A stretch of 64,000 bases of DNA, taken from NCBI RefSeq assembly GCF_900324485.2, contig NC_046647.1, positions 17,176,464 to 17,240,463 on the forward strand, given 5' to 3'. A model generated the notes under the pieces. It was not told where the DNA came from. It saw nothing but the letters and a program-made list of their open reading frames with translations, and did not search any database. The DNA is from Mastacembelus armatus. Taxonomy: Eukaryota > Chordata > Actinopteri > Synbranchiformes > Mastacembelidae. Below are positions 35,201 through 48,033 of this stretch, piece by piece; position 1 is the stretch's first letter; each line of letters begins with the position of its first letter. The translations under genes were made by a program, and so were the position numbers.

Positions 35201-37095
35201 GTAAGAAAAAAATACCCACCATCTCCAAGTCCCTTCAGCAGAAATTCAATATAATCCACACTGATGTAGATGTAAATGTTGGTATTTCAGACTGAAGCTG
35301 ACGTAGCATTTTAAAGCTTCCATATAAACACAAAGACTGGTTCACAGTTGATCTGTGCAGAGAAATTTAGAAAATACTCATACATTTAGAAAACTGTCTG
35401 TTCTAACAAACAAAACAAAGCAATCCTTACAAATATACACACCACACTAACTCATATGATCTGAGGGTAAACATGTCCACTGATATGTTTACCTTCTTCC
35501 TTGCATAAGCACAGTTTCCTCAAATGCTCCTTACTCAGAGCAACAAAACCAACTATGAATGGGGGCATGCAGGCTGTGACATATACAGGTCATTGCTCAT
35601 GTGTGCTTCAGTGTAGAATGTGGACAGCGGCCGGTGTGCATTGAAAAGAACAGTTTATCTGTGAATAGCATGTTGCATAAGCCCATTACTTACAGTCATC
35701 TGAGTTGGCTGGAGACATTTTCAATTCAAGCACGAAAGCTGCAGAGTACCGACACCAACCTCCCCACCAAAACAATGCAATTATGTAACGGTTAAATGCC
35801 TTACAGTCACATACACACACAGCCTAATATGTTGAGCTCATAATACTTATGCCATAAATATCAGAGGGATAAAATTGTACAGGCGTGTCCTGTGTCCTGC
35901 TGGCCAAGGAGCCGTGAGAAATTGTGCTTGATTGTTTCTTATCTTCCTACGGACCAGCCAGGACAAACACGCTGTTCAGCCAAACTTTGCCCAAACCCTC
36001 AGAACCTTTTCTTTTTATATTTTAAATTCTAGCGGAAATCTTGGTTTCCAAAGATACCAAATATATCAGGCTGGCTGATGCAAAAGATAAAGTCAAAGAT
36101 GAAAATTTATTCACTGTGTAATGTTAAACATAAAGCTGCCTAAGTGGGAGGACACGACAGAAACTGGATATAAAGGGTGTAAATTCAATGTTTAGTATGT
36201 GTGAGGTCTGATACATGTCTACCTTTACCCCTGGATTACAACAACATACCCCTTTACAAACTAGCTGTTTCTGTTTTCTAGCTGAGCGTGGATGATCTTA
36301 ACACAGACACTACTGTTCGCTCAGACATTATCCCAGGCATGTGACCCAAAGTTTAAATAAAACTCATGACACAAGGCATTTTTTGTCCCCTTCACTCCTT
36401 ATGGTTGACCGGCGACCAATGATTCATGTGCTCAGCCTCTATACCTTTCACTGTGCACATTGCATTCCTTTCCATATTTGTCCTCCCTGCTCTCCCTCCC
36501 TTTATCTTTTACCCTCTGTAGTTCAACCCCAACACTCCTCTTAAGACGATGCTGTTCTGCTGGGGCCCCTATGGCATCCTGGCTTTCTATGCTGCTGTGC
36601 GAGACGCCACCCTGGTCTCCCCCAAGCTCAGGATGGTAAGGATGCCGAATGCATTCTTGCACGCGAAAACCCCCTTAAACATTTATTTAAATACAGCCCA
36701 TATCTACTGCAAGTTAAAATGTCATATAAATGTACATGGGGATCTGTATGTTTTTTTGATATAGCATGTAAAACATATCGTAAAATTTTTCATCTTCATC
36801 AAGTCATAAGTTTTTTCTTGCAGTATCAAAAAATAACATACAGATCCCCATGTACATTTATATGACAAAATCAGATGTTATTACAATAAGTTGAACTATA
36901 CTGATCTATAATGCTCCTCAAAGTCTCTGTTGTTCTTGCACCTCTCTGCAGATTGCTCCTATCCTGGCAAAGACCTCTCCCACCTTCAACGTTTTCCTGT
37001 ATGCTTTGGGAAATGAGAACTACAGGGGAGGCATCTGGCAGTTTCTCACTGGGGAAAAAATTTGTGTGCCTGAAACTGAGAACAAGTCCAAATAA
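32243..37095 (+). CDS. rgr: RPE-retinal G protein-coupled receptor (RGR opsin)
   Basis: Seven-helix opsin that binds all-trans-retinal and acts as a photoisomerase supplying 11-cis-retinal. Coding exons: 32243-32321, 32658-32814, 34079-34200, 34812-34965, 35083-35200, 36522-36635, 36952-37095; phases close to 295 residues (human 291-295). Hallmarks: VFSLAMADMGISMNA (helix 2), YWPYGSEGCQTHGF (disulfide Cys), DYEPLRTCCTLDYSKGDRN (second loop, partner Cys), CWGPYGILAFYA (helix 6) and the Schiff-base lysine in APILAKTSPTFN (helix 7), followed by FLYALGNENYRGG. The helix 3 end reads DRY (AWDRYHQYC), the canonical GPCR motif; the human protein I recall has GRY. An AATAAA overlaps the stop codon. 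Intron 2 contains a Tc1-like remnant and intron 6 a long inverted repeat. Confidence 0.96.
33215..33835 (+). mobile_element. Degraded, internally deleted Tc1/mariner DNA transposon
   Basis: Text across rgr intron 2 follows the coding region of fish Tc1 transposases. It starts with TTTGGAACCACCAGGA, continues with GAACCTGCCAAAGGACAACC, then GAAGCCACTTTGGGTAAAAG. After a gap it resumes with CCCAGACTTAATCACCATAG, GAGACCTGAAGATGGCAGT and CAGATGTGCAAAGCTTGTAG. About 620 bp remain of an element normally 1.2-1.6 kb. The middle of the gene (catalytic DDE core) and the terminal inverted repeats are missing, so it cannot be active. It lies in the same orientation as rgr. Confidence 0.85.
36721..36866. 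repeat. Long near-perfect inverted repeat in rgr intron 6
   Basis: The left arm at 36721-36760 and right arm at about 36825-36866 are reverse complements over about 40 bp with only a small slip (a run of T against TTA). The spacer is about 65 nt. Each arm contains TGTACATGGGGATCTGTATG or its complement. No transposase or target-site duplication was recognised. Confidence 0.9.
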
Positions 37096-40000
37096 ACTAA
37101 GCATACAATAACTACACAGATTTGCTGTCCTGTCCCAGTGGTTTCACACAGGTACCTACATGTCTTTGTGTACCTGCATGTCAGTGGTAGTCTCTTTGTA
37201 TATGTCTGTCCTGGTCTTACACTCCTTTTTTCTTTCCTCAAGTTGCATTTTGTAAAGGATTTTGTAAACAAAAAATTAACTGGCATTTTGCACAAAAAAA
37301 AAAAATCTATTGTGAACCTGTAACTTTTATGCTGCTAAAAGTGAACTTGAAAATGTCCCTTGGTAGGGACAAGTAATACAACAGTGGTTCACTGTACCAC
37401 TGAGTTAAAATGTTTGGATTTATTGTGACCCCTTCCTCAAAAAAACAAAATAATTTTTTGCCTTATTCCCTCTCTCTGTCTCCCTTGTGTCAATGTTGTC
37501 CTTGTATCACTCTCCTCCTCTGTTTGGTGCTTTTCTCCAGATTTGTGAATGGTGTGATTGAGTTTGCCTTGTTTGTGTTTGTGTAATCTGTCTTCACTCC
37601 AGGGCTTCAAGGTCGAGAGGTTCTCGTGTGGCTCAGGGTCCTGTCTGATGGCTGCACATGGAAGTTGCTTGACATGCTCCTAGATCATATTTGTCATAAA
37701 CGTTTAAAATCTATAAAGTTATCATCCTGATTGTCCAGCCATTAACATTTGATATGTGCTCTTTTCTGTATACACAACATCTGTTACATGTTCGGATGAG
37801 GTATTCTGTTTTTTTCCACATCAGTTATTTTTGGGGGCAGATTGTCCTTATTAATTTCAAGGGCCTAAAGACAGAGGGTGTCATATTCTGTAGATGTTAA
37901 GTCTCTTGAGGCGTTTTTTTTTTTTATATAATAAAATTCACTTAATGTAAACTGATATCATCCATATTGTGCCAATATTAGTTCCAGTGTTCATTTAAAT
38001 AGTGTTACAAAAAGTTTCAAACCAAATCATGCAAAGTATAGCAAATATTGACATTTAGTCTATTATAGGACTCAAGCTATTTACCTCAAACATACATGTG
38101 ATGTGAGCTTTATTTTTTATTTTTTTGCAATATACTCTAAGTAACAAGCCCACTTGCTAACACCTCTGTTATCAAGAAGCAGCCTTATGAGCTCTGTCAG
38201 TCATCCTGTAGTAGCTTAAAGTCCCTGCACAAATCCATCAAACAAAAGGACAATTCATCAACACACAGTCCTTATGACAAGTTAGAGATTAGACACTGCC
38301 TGTACATTAACTGGACAAGACCCTCACCTCAATATAAATAAATATGAAACAATGTCTTTGTGACATTTAAATATAAGAGTGCAAATGAATTATTGGTAAA
38401 GATGAGGTATTAGATTATAGAAGCGTGTAATAATTTGTTAAATTAAACAAAATTATGAACTTAATACCTTGAGATAAACCTTTTTACCAGCTGCAACATT
38501 AAACTGATGCACATTTAATGATTTGAATCCTTTATATTAATATTAAATGCCTGTATAGTGAGTACTTTTACGTTTGGCAATATAAGTATGTATAGTTTGA
38601 CATTAGTACTCACATTATATAGCATCAAAATTTGTCAAATTTGCATTCGACTGTTGCTGGCAATGGAATATTTCTACATTGTTACGGCTACTTAGGCTTA
38701 AGAGTAGTGAGTACTGGATGTGTGTGTTGCTGTGGTGAATGAGACATTCAACCAGCGTGATGAACACCCAGATGTTGCAACATCGAAGTCCCCAGTTGGT
38801 GTTTCTAAGCAGATTAATCGACAACAGCCTGTCAGTGGAGCGGATGGTTGCATAAGTGTGTGGTAATGACACATGTCTAGTGGGCAAACCCAGCCCCTGT
38901 GCCATCAGCATTATTCTCATTTACTCCAGGTCATTCTATCATCTGCATTAACAACACTATGAATTAGCTGTTTCAGATGTCACATAATCTACTTGCATGA
39001 GACACGAACAGACTGGGTTTTTATAATCAATGTAAAACTTCCACCAGAACCTACATCATGTGAATATGTGGGTCCCCTGACACTCATGGACCTGTGGAGC
39101 AGTCAAAAAATTATTTGCAAAATAAACTTAATATCAGAGTAAAATAGTAGTAAGCTCAACCTGCTCTATTTATGTAAACTTTCTTTTAACAAGCTGTCTT
39201 TGCATCTGTGAAATTTATCATGTGTGAAATAAAAATCTCCCTGGGGCCAAAGTAGCAGAACATCATGGACTGCAGGTCAAATACTGTGTACAGTAAGTTT
39301 ATGACATTAACATTATAACATTAACCAAACACATTATCATGCCAGTGGTTTTCAGTATCAGTGGTTCATTGTTCTCCTTTTTGGGGATACCATACAAAAG
39401 ATGTTACCTGCAAACCTGCTGCAATATGTTGTAATTTGACTCCATAGGTTTGGCAGGAAACACCAGTTTGCCTTTTTTTTTTTTCAGCAGATCAAAAACT
39501 GTTACAATCAAATACAGTCAGGTATTTAGAACTCACTGAGGATTATGGCTAGTTAACCAATGAAGTTTTCATATGGGCTTTTTGAGAGGATTACGCAGCA
39601 ACATGATCAGGAGTGAGAAAGAGGAATGTGAGCACTGTTTTAAAAAGAAAGGAGAGAGATGATATATGAAATCATAAATCTCCTGAGAAATATGGGGGAA
39701 AAAAATAATATACAAGTGCCTGATGTGGATTGTTGTAACACAGTCAAGTCTAATCGTCAACAAGCTACAGATCATGTGATTTTTGCACAGATGCTCACTG
39801 CACTTGCTCCCTGGAGAAGATACATCTGAAATTTTAAATTAGGAGAATTAACTGAATCTAAATCACATGCAATTAAATTGGACTAATCTAATGTTATGCT
39901 TTATTACCAAACTGCTGAACAGCTGCTAGACCCAGGGCTGGTTATACAAAATGAATGTAAGGATATTTGTCAGGATCAGGGGATAGAACACTAACAGCTG

Positions 40001-40593
40001 TAACAGAAAATACTGACTAATGAATATGTGTGCACACGTGAAGATCAATATACTTTGGGAAGAAAGCTAATAGTAATAGTTTACTATGCTCATTTGCATA
40101 TTATCACTACATACAAAATACAGCTAATTCTAATGGGGAATTTTGTTTGCATCTTTCTGGTTCTAAAATAACTTTTCCTCTGGTAAGTCATTTAATTGTC
40201 TCTCTATTTTTGTTACTTAGAAACGTTGAAACAATTCAGACAGATGGCAGAAACGTTCAGTGTTTATGCTACATTATAAAACACATTACAAACACCACAG
40301 CCATCACCAGGCCTTATTCTAAGTCTTTGTTTTGTACAGAAACCTTCAGCTGTTCAGTTCAGCCTAAGGTGATTTTGCCAAATCAGTGATGCTTCCTTCA
40401 CTACCGTCTTTGATAGAATCTGTGATTCTTAAGCCTCACACTCAAGCTCAGGCTGCGCCTGGTGCACAAATAAGATGGACTGTCACTTTGCTGCCTCTGG
40501 TTGATCACACTTTCATTTACTCTCAGTGACCTTCACTGTCAGATGTGATGCAGATTACATAACCCCAACCCTGTAGAAGTGCACGAGGACATG

Positions 40594-40596
<3 letters not shown>

Positions 40597-40687
<91 letters not shown>
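40597..40687. repeat. (CA)n microsatellite
   Basis: About 45 uninterrupted CA units. The Cys-Val repeat frames on the minus strand are artefacts of it. Confidence 0.98.
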
Positions 40688-40689
<2 letters not shown>

Positions 40690-43600
40690 ATATGGCAATG
40701 CTGAACACACCTGCTCTTCCAAATAATTAATTCAACTTGAGACCATTTGTACACTGTATGATTATACATGAAACAAACAGACCTATGGCAATAAGTCTAA
40801 AGATACCAATCAAATACACAACTACCATATTACAAATGAGAATAAAAACATATTTGTTACATTATTTTTACAGGATTAGTATTTCAGTGTAATCTGGATT
40901 AAAGTGGGGCTGTGCGTCACTGCTCTTTAGAAATCACCGTTTTAATTCATTAAACCACTCACTTTGACCAGTAAAGGGTGAACAATGTTGTGACCACTTC
41001 ACACTATTCACACTCTCACCTATGCACACACACATAAAAACAGAACCCAACACATACAGCAGAACTTGTGGTGAGATGATCAGTAGTATGCAGGAATATT
41101 ATGCACGCATGCTACTCTGGATTTCACACATGGAGCTGACGCTGTTTGTACATTCAGCTCTAAGGATTATGGTATCAGTAATCAGGTATTCATCTTTCTG
41201 TAAAAGCATTTAAAGGATTTAGTTCTTTACTGCTTTCTTTCTTTTTCTTCCTTCCTCTCTTCAGTGGGCCTGAAGGCATGAAAGTCTCTAAAAGTGGAGA
41301 TAAAACAAAACTTAGAGTGTTGTTATTTTGCAGTGCTTTGGTACCGCTGCATTTATTTGAGGAAAGGATTTCAGCACGTCTCCTACTGCTCTGGACAACA
41401 GCTGGAATGCAAATCATCTGAACTATCTGATGACAGGAATTTGCCTTTAAAAGCTGCAACTTGATGCTGTTGTTTTCTGAATGTTCTGTCAAGCAAAATG
41501 CTTTTAATCAATTCATTTACAGATGTGTGTTAAAAATAACTTAATACCGTAAACATTTAGATCACCAAGTGTTATTGCAGATGTGTGGCAATGTAGCTAC
41601 AGTAGCTCTGGATTTTGTATCACTGTTAGAAATTAATACTTTGGCAACTGCAAGATTATATGGTGATCTTGAATTTTCTGAGCAAGTTTAAAAACAGAGC
41701 AGAATCACAGGGAAAACAACAAAAAGTGTAGAGCCCAGTGCTGACTCCACCTTTGACAACAGTCAATGAACAAAAACCAGATGTTTTTCTCTAGATGAAA
41801 GGTGAAGGGCAACACAACTAAAAGTGAAAATGTGTTTATACACGTTGTGTATGTTTGGTTCTTCTGTTTTACTGTATATGTGCGTGAGTGAAAGATAGAG
41901 ATGGGGAGAGACGGAGAGAGGGAGCGATCGAGCACAGCGGTCTCTTGGGTGAACCAGAAGCCAACGCAGAGTTCCGGCCTTCATGACTCTGCTTAAGCTT
42001 TCCAGTTACTGTGTGTTCACTGAGGGAAATAAATGTGATTATCAAAGCTGTTTTTTCACTGATGTGATGTAACAATTTGTCTAAAAATAAAACAGAAACA
42101 TTCTGAGCCCTTTTTTTGGTTAGATTCCTAACATTTATTGCCTGGACTAAACCCGTCTACGTCAAAAACAAAGCTCTGGAGATAAATGACACGCTGGATT
42201 TCGCTGAGATGACACTGGAAATGAATGATGTGTTTGGTGGGTTTAATTCTGCAATGTCCGCCCTTACCTTGACAATCCCTATTTAGGATAAAGTGAAAAT
42301 GCTCTTGGAATTTGTACTTCAGAGCACAAGTCTCATCAGGCCCTAATAACAGCTTTACTTTACTTTAGTCATTTCTAGCATTTTGTCTGAATGTTCATGA
42401 ATGATATTGTTGTAGTGGCCAGGACTAGACCTGACAAATACCACTAAACCAGGACTTTATACGAGGGATGCAAACTGACACTTTAATGTATTATTCTCTA
42501 ATAATACATGTTTGTTTCTTTTATTATGAAATGCTGTTTTGTGTTTGTTTTAAGATCGGGCTCATCTTGTTGAATGCTTTTAATTCTCCTTACTGTCCTG
42601 TATAAGTGACTCAGTTAAACACTATTTATGCTCTGAGGAATAACATCTAAATAAAAGATAAAGCTGCTCAAACACTGGGCTCAAACTATTTGGGCTGAAA
42701 ATCAAAGCTGCAGATCATGGACAGTGAGGACTTTAGTAAACTTACAGCATAATAGATGAAGTTGGAAATCAGTGTAGTAGTCCTATTTATTGGAAATGTG
42801 CAGGGAGATAAGGACATCTACTGGCTGAACAGGACATGTGACACCAAAAGAGCAAGCCAGAAGGGAAATGCAAACCTCTAGTTAATGCATTAATGTAAAT
42901 GCTATTTCATTCATAAAAAAAACAACTTTATACTTATTTTCATCAAATCAATCACCATCGTTTCATGTTTTTGCCAGTGAATCAGTAGAATTTTTTTTTA
43001 CATATTTAGGTATAAAATATTTAGTGGGAATCTGGTAGCATTCATTTCTCAGGCTTCCCTATTAATTCTTCCTCCACTAGATGTCACTACTGCTCTGTCT
43101 TGTTTCATTATCATCAATGTGTAGGTTCCTTCAAAAACTAGCAAGTTTTGGATACATTATCCAAGGTTAGTTTATGTGTGAGTTAAGATCTAATCTAGCT
43201 CAAATATAAATTAATGAATTGACTATTAATGAATATATTTTCAAGCCATGTTTAACTTATTATTTGAAAAAAATATGTATTTATATTAGTGGACTCTTTT
43301 TTGGTAAAAATTTCAGTGCAGTTGTGGATTGACAGCTACAGTATCATTTTGAAGGCCATGTTTGAGTAATTAAGCTTTAATTATAATAATATCAAAAAAA
43401 TCTATACTTGTTTGGTGGAACTTACTAAGTGGCTAAATATTAGGGATCTTATAATGTATCTGTGGATTTATAGGCAGAAGAATAAAATGCAGCCTGATGT
43501 CTCACAACTGTTGAGTTTTACTGGATCTCTAATGCGTATTACTGCGTTATAGTAAATTTCCTTGTTTCTAATGATAAAACAGTTAACAGTGCAGAAAGTA

Positions 43601-43866
43601 TCAGGTAATTATATTAAAGTTTCAAAAATGTTTCATGTTGCAATTTGGAGCAGTTAGTGTGTAATTATTGTGTAATTTAGGAGCCTGTCATTTTCTATAT
43701 TACTGAAACCACTGTAGTGTGATAAGAAAACTGTCTGAAGCTGTTGATTTGTATTTGAAGTGAATGTATTTCTCCTAACATATTACATTTAACAGAGCTG
43801 CTACACCAGCTTCTCATCAGTAGGTGGCAGTGTCCAGCTACATTTAAACCGCACTCCCTCTGTCTG

Positions 43867-43868
<2 letters not shown>

Positions 43869-43921
<53 letters not shown>

Positions 43922-43941
43922 CGCGCGTGTGGGTGTGTGTG
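43869..43941. repeat. (GT)n-(GC)n-(GT)n microsatellite
   Basis: A GT run passes into a GCGCGCGCGCGC block and back to GT, an alternating purine-pyrimidine tract of the kind that favours Z-DNA. Confidence 0.95.
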
Positions 43942-44356
43942 TCTGTGGGGAGGGGGCACAACAAACACGGTCTCATGAAGTTTTTTATAAAGCTTTGTAG
44001 TAATCCTGCAGATTGCACTGCAATGATATGTATTTAGTGTTAACAGCTGAAACATTGTGAAGTTATTTTAAATGTTTTGTAACAGAACAAGACAAGACAA
44101 GTGGCTAATGACCAATGATACATATTAAATTCAGAACATATAGGTGTTAATTCTGCCAGATGGAGATACATTTCTATTTATTTAATACCGATTGTGAAGA
44201 TTTGCTTCTGTTCTGATTTAAAAAAGTCACAGCACATCGGGTCCCAGATGAGCAAAAGGACAACATCTAATGGGAGGTTGTATTTCAAAGAAAAACGTCG
44301 GGAGAAATGAAAAGAATAAAAATTGATTTCACCACTTTTGTTTAAGCGGCTTTAGC

Positions 44357-44385
44357 GGAGCTGTCCGCTGGAATGTGGTGCTGGA
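44357..44385 (-). promoter_or_regulatory. Candidate expanded RE1 (REST/NRSF) element upstream of slc18a3/chat
   Basis: On the minus strand the sequence reads TCCAGCACC, a 10-nt spacer, then GGACAGCTCC. These match the left (TTCAGCACC) and right (GGACAGCGCC) halves of the RE1 consensus with about two mismatches. The canonical gap is 2 nt; gaps near 8-10 are a known expanded class. Its place, about 0.8 kb upstream of the slc18a3 start, fits the REST control known for the mammalian cholinergic locus. Binding is inferred. Confidence 0.4.
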
Positions 44386-44949
44386 GCCAAAGTTTTGTTC
44401 TTTTCAAATAAAGGTGAAATGTGTGTTTCTGTGTGTTGAGCTCGATAATCCCTACACGAGTATGGTTTTGTTTCTAACCTAAACTGAAGGAAGCATCTTC
44501 TGCTCTGCTTTGAAGCGACTGACTGGACAGCAGTGCGCACTCGGGATTTTGTGTTTAATTAGCATAAAAGATCGGAAGATGCTGGAGAGCAGCAGGTCCG
44601 TGCGTCACAGCCATGGGCGAAGATGGGAAGGGGGAGGCGGGACACCTATGGGAGTCAACAAACTGCAGTGTGTATTCCTTCCACGGCCGACAAAAAGCAG
44701 TCCGGTTGATGTGAAATGATGACTTAGCTCACAGCGTTACAGGTGACTGGAGACAGATGGGAGACTCTGGGAGCCGAAGGGGCGCAGCAAATGGACCTAA
44801 AACACCGACTGCGATGATGGAGCCGGCACTGTGAGCTCTACGTGAATCCCCGACCTGTAAATGCTGCCCGGGACCAGCACGTCACCTGAATGACGGGATA
44901 TGAGACAATGAGGCAACTAGGGACGACGGGGATAAAACGAGTCCAAGTC

Positions 44950-45002
44950 ACGAGAACGGAAAAGCGCGTGCGATGACGGACAGCGCAGGGGACAGAGAAG
45001 AG
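44950..45002 (+). other. chat: Possible 5' (R-type) exon of the cholinergic locus, donor side
   Basis: A GC-richer region (about 44600-45000) ends in the consensus donor GAAGAG/GTAACG at 45002/45003, just before slc18a3. In mammals and other animals the first chat exon lies upstream of the intronless transporter gene and splices over it. This donor is well placed for that. The exon's 5' limit is unknown, so the left coordinate is nominal. Confidence 0.35.
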
Positions 45003-45172
45003 GTAACGCAGAGAAAAGTTAACTAGTTCATTAATAGGGCTCCAGGTGCTGGATAAGAATACAACATAAAATACCGATCAGATGTACCAATCGTGCGTTA
45101 TTCTATAAATAAGCCAAGTGGGGGAAGCCTTTTTTTCCAAAAGACAAGACTTGAGCAGAAAGTGAGTAAATC

Positions 45173-46732
45173 ATGGAGCCGGAGGGAAACACAGAGGGAC
45201 AAGCCCCTAATTTGGCTCAATCTGCAGCCTCCAAACTGTCCCAGATGGGCGAAAGAACTAAACAACTGGGCAATGTAATCCAAAACCCAGAGCGGCAGAA
45301 ACGGATTATTCTAGTAATAGTCTGTATAGCACTTTTACTAGACAACATGCTTTACATGGTAATTGTGCCAATTGTACCCGATTACCTTGAAGGGCTACAG
45401 AACGCAGCGGACCGTGCCCAAGAAGCTGCACTGCACACCAACTCCACTAACAGCACCATTCACAAAGTAACCAAAGGGAACTTCGACCTACAGATAGGTA
45501 TTCTTTTTGCCTCCAAGGCCATCCTGCAGCTTCTGGTCAACCCGCTAAGTGGCACGTTTATAGACAGGGTCGGGTATGATATCCCACTCTTCATTGGACT
45601 GAATGTCATGTTTCTCTCCACTCTTATTTTTGCATTTGCCGATAACTACGCGACCCTGTTCCTGGCGCGCAGCATGCAGGGCCTCGGCTCTGCTTTCGCT
45701 GACACCTCTGGAATCGCTCTGATCGCAGACAGATACACTGAAGAGTCAGAGAGGAGCAAAGCGCTGGGGATCGCCTTGGCTTTCATCTCTTTTGGAAGTC
45801 TTGTGGCGCCCCCCTTTGGAGGGGTCCTTTATGAGTTCGCAGGGAAGAGGGTGCCCTTCCTGATTCTGGCCTGTATCTGTCTCGCTGATGGTGTGCTGTG
45901 CCTGACTGTTCTAAAACCTTTTTCTAACCGAGAAAGAGAAAACATGCCGGTGGGCACCCCCATATATAAACTGATGATTGATCCCTACATAGCCGTAGTG
46001 GCTGGTGCTCTGACAATTTGTAACATCCCTCTAGCTTTTCTTGAGCCCACTATCGCCAACTGGATGGAGGAAACCATGCATGCCAGCCAGTGGGAGATCG
46101 GCATGACATGGTTCCCCGCTTTCTTCCCTCATGTTTTAGGTGTATACCTCACTGTCAAATTAGCTGCCAAGTATCCTCACCTCCAATGGTTTTACGGGGC
46201 TATAGGTATGGTGTTCATAGGCGCGAGCTCCTGCACAGTGCCAGCCTGTAAAAACTTTGGACAGCTCATGATCCCGCTGTGCGGAATCTGTTTTGGCATC
46301 GCCTTCGTGGACACGGCGCTCCTGCCAACGCTGGGTTTCCTGGTGGACGTGAGACATGTGTCAGTGTATGGCAGTGTGTACGCCATCGCAGACATCTCTT
46401 ACTGTGTGGCCTACGCCCTGGGGCCGGTGGTGGCTGGACAGATAGTGCACGACCTGGGCTTTGTTCAGCTCAACTTAGGTATGGGTCTCGCCAACGTACT
46501 TTACGCACCGGCGCTGCTCCTGTTGAAGAATGTGACACAGATGAAGCCTTCATTCTCTGAGCGAAACATGCTCCTAGAGGATGGCCCGACAGGACTGTAC
46601 GATACGATTAAGATGGAGCAACGAGAGAAGAAGAGAAAGGGTTTGTGCACAACGATCGACGAGAATGGCATCGAAACCTTTGCGCAAAGGTCGTATTCAG
46701 AGGAGGAATCCTCTGGAGGAGAGTACGCGTAA
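45173..46732 (+). CDS. slc18a3: Vesicular acetylcholine transporter (VAChT), single exon
   Basis: Proton/acetylcholine antiporter of synaptic vesicles (MFS, DHA1 family), which loads the product of the neighbouring chat. One intronless frame of 519 residues (human 532). Helix 1 with the key Asp is [21 protein letters not shown]. The lumenal loop has two adjacent NST glycosylation sites ([10 protein letters not shown]). Family blocks follow: [62 protein letters not shown]-like [39 protein letters not shown] and [20 protein letters not shown]. The cytoplasmic tail keeps the sorting motif [11 protein letters not shown] (human SERDVLLDEPP). The ATG follows an in-frame AGTAAATC context and gives the family N terminus. 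It is nested upstream of the chat coding exons on the same strand, the conserved cholinergic gene locus arrangement. Confidence 0.98.
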   Translation: MEPEGNTEGQAPNLAQSAASKLSQMGERTKQLGNVIQNPERQKRIILVIVCIALLLDNMLYMVIVPIVPDYLEGLQNAADRAQEAALHTNSTNSTIHKVTKGNFDLQIGILFASKAILQLLVNPLSGTFIDRVGYDIPLFIGLNVMFLSTLIFAFADNYATLFLARSMQGLGSAFADTSGIALIADRYTEESERSKALGIALAFISFGSLVAPPFGGVLYEFAGKRVPFLILACICLADGVLCLTVLKPFSNRERENMPVGTPIYKLMIDPYIAVVAGALTICNIPLAFLEPTIANWMEETMHASQWEIGMTWFPAFFPHVLGVYLTVKLAAKYPHLQWFYGAIGMVFIGASSCTVPACKNFGQLMIPLCGICFGIAFVDTALLPTLGFLVDVRHVSVYGSVYAIADISYCVAYALGPVVAGQIVHDLGFVQLNLGMGLANVLYAPALLLLKNVTQMKPSFSERNMLLEDGPTGLYDTIKMEQREKKRKGLCTTIDENGIETFAQRSYSEEESSGGEYA

Positions 46733-48033
46733 AAAAGACCTGTAACTCTGTCAAAGTGCCCATGTAGGGTTGTGTGCATCCAGTCAGATCCAAACATTTG
46801 CATACCACGATTAGGCTTGTGTAACAACATCAGTTAATTGCTGCTTCTGGTGACAATTCCCCTGGGTTCTGTCAAACACAGTGGCTTCAAGCTTTTGCAA
46901 TAGAAAGGCGCTCGCTGGCGTTTGTTAAAGTGAGAGTGTTGTGAAAGATATGTTGAGATAAATGTCTATTCATTAACAATATTTATCACTGTATCAGAAA
47001 CTGACCCATATTGTATTCAGGGATTCTGTGTAAATGTATTTTAACAAAAGACCAACTGTAATGTATGCGTCTTTCAAAGTAACCTGTATTCATTTCGCCA
47101 GAGTTGTGCTGCTAAATTCAATATGCAATATTGTGTGTTTTAGAAAGATGCAGCAGGAACTGAAGTCACAGCTGCGTCTTGTTGTTTGTTTGTTTGTTTG
47201 TTTAATTTTGATTGATGTACTTCCGGAATGCATAGCCTCATTGTATGACCTGTACAGACATGTATATTCATGTACATAATTAAATCAATCTTATGTGAAT
47301 GATCCTGTTTTTGGAAAATATTTCTTTGGGCAATGGAGCAATTTGTTTTGAGAAAGCATTCCACATACAAAATTACAGGAAGATACTTTCAAATAATTGT
47401 GTTATATTGTAAGTGTATTTTTTTCCACTTGTAACATTGCTGAGACATATTTGAATATGCATTCATTTTTTTAAAATATTGAATAATACGTTCACTAAGG
47501 ATTCTATTCAGAAAGTTTTGTGATCGTTTTTTTAGACTACAGTGGAAAAACTAAACATGTAAGAGAAGGCAACTTAGAAAAACTGACAAAAAAATGATTT
47601 TCTGAGGATCCTGAGCTTGATATTGTGCGTAAAATATATTTACATTAAAGTATATTCGCTCGTCCAAAATGCATATGTTTATATTTAATATTAAATACAC
47701 TATCTTAATTGAATTAGTCAGATGCAACGCATTCGTCCAAATTACTCGATGGAAAGTCTTTGAGAAGCCGAAAGTAGAAAACGCATCCAAATTGTTCTTC
47801 GGTACAAACGTATCAGCATCCGAGGCGTCCAGTCGGCGTCTAAATAAGGTGGGTTGAAGATGTGAAGTGGCAAATAAACTTCTCGACGAATAGCAGGACT
47901 TCTGGGAGGAGCCTGGCTGCCAGGAGGGTGAGGTACCCTCTCAGCATCTCTCCTGAGCCAGCGAGGGAGTGATGTTCTTGCCATGCTGGGGACTGAAAGA
48001 TGCTGGAAATGACAGACGTCCGAAGTAGTCAAA
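46733..48033. other. slc18a3 3' UTR and intronic/intergenic stretch before the chat M-type promoter
   Basis: AT-rich sequence, probably the slc18a3 3' UTR to about 47.3 kb. A minus-strand open frame at 47742-48065 with fairly balanced codons (MARTSLPRWLRRDAERVPH...) is the only coding-like signal; I do not recognise it and treat it as a finding rather than a gene. Confidence 0.5.

Larger units (their letters stand above)
37096..44350. other. Intergenic desert between rgr and the cholinergic locus
   Basis: About 7 kb without a gene I can support. It contains the rgr 3' UTR, a (CA)n microsatellite (40597-40687), a (GT)n-(GC)n microsatellite (43869-43941) and scattered poly-T/A runs. A 130-bp open stretch at 42111-42240 preceded by TTTTTGGTTAG looks slightly exon-like but has no recognisable product. 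Distal regulatory elements for slc18a3/chat may lie at its right end. Confidence 0.55.

Noticed and set aside
40523-40769. Cys-Val repeat frames
   Set aside because: Products of the (CA)n microsatellite at 40597-40687.
42111-42240. Exon-like stretch after TTTTTGGTTAG with frame FLTFIAWTKPVYVKNK
   Set aside because: Acceptor-like and open for about 45 codons, but I recognise no family, see no partner exon and no clear donor. Kept out of the gene list.
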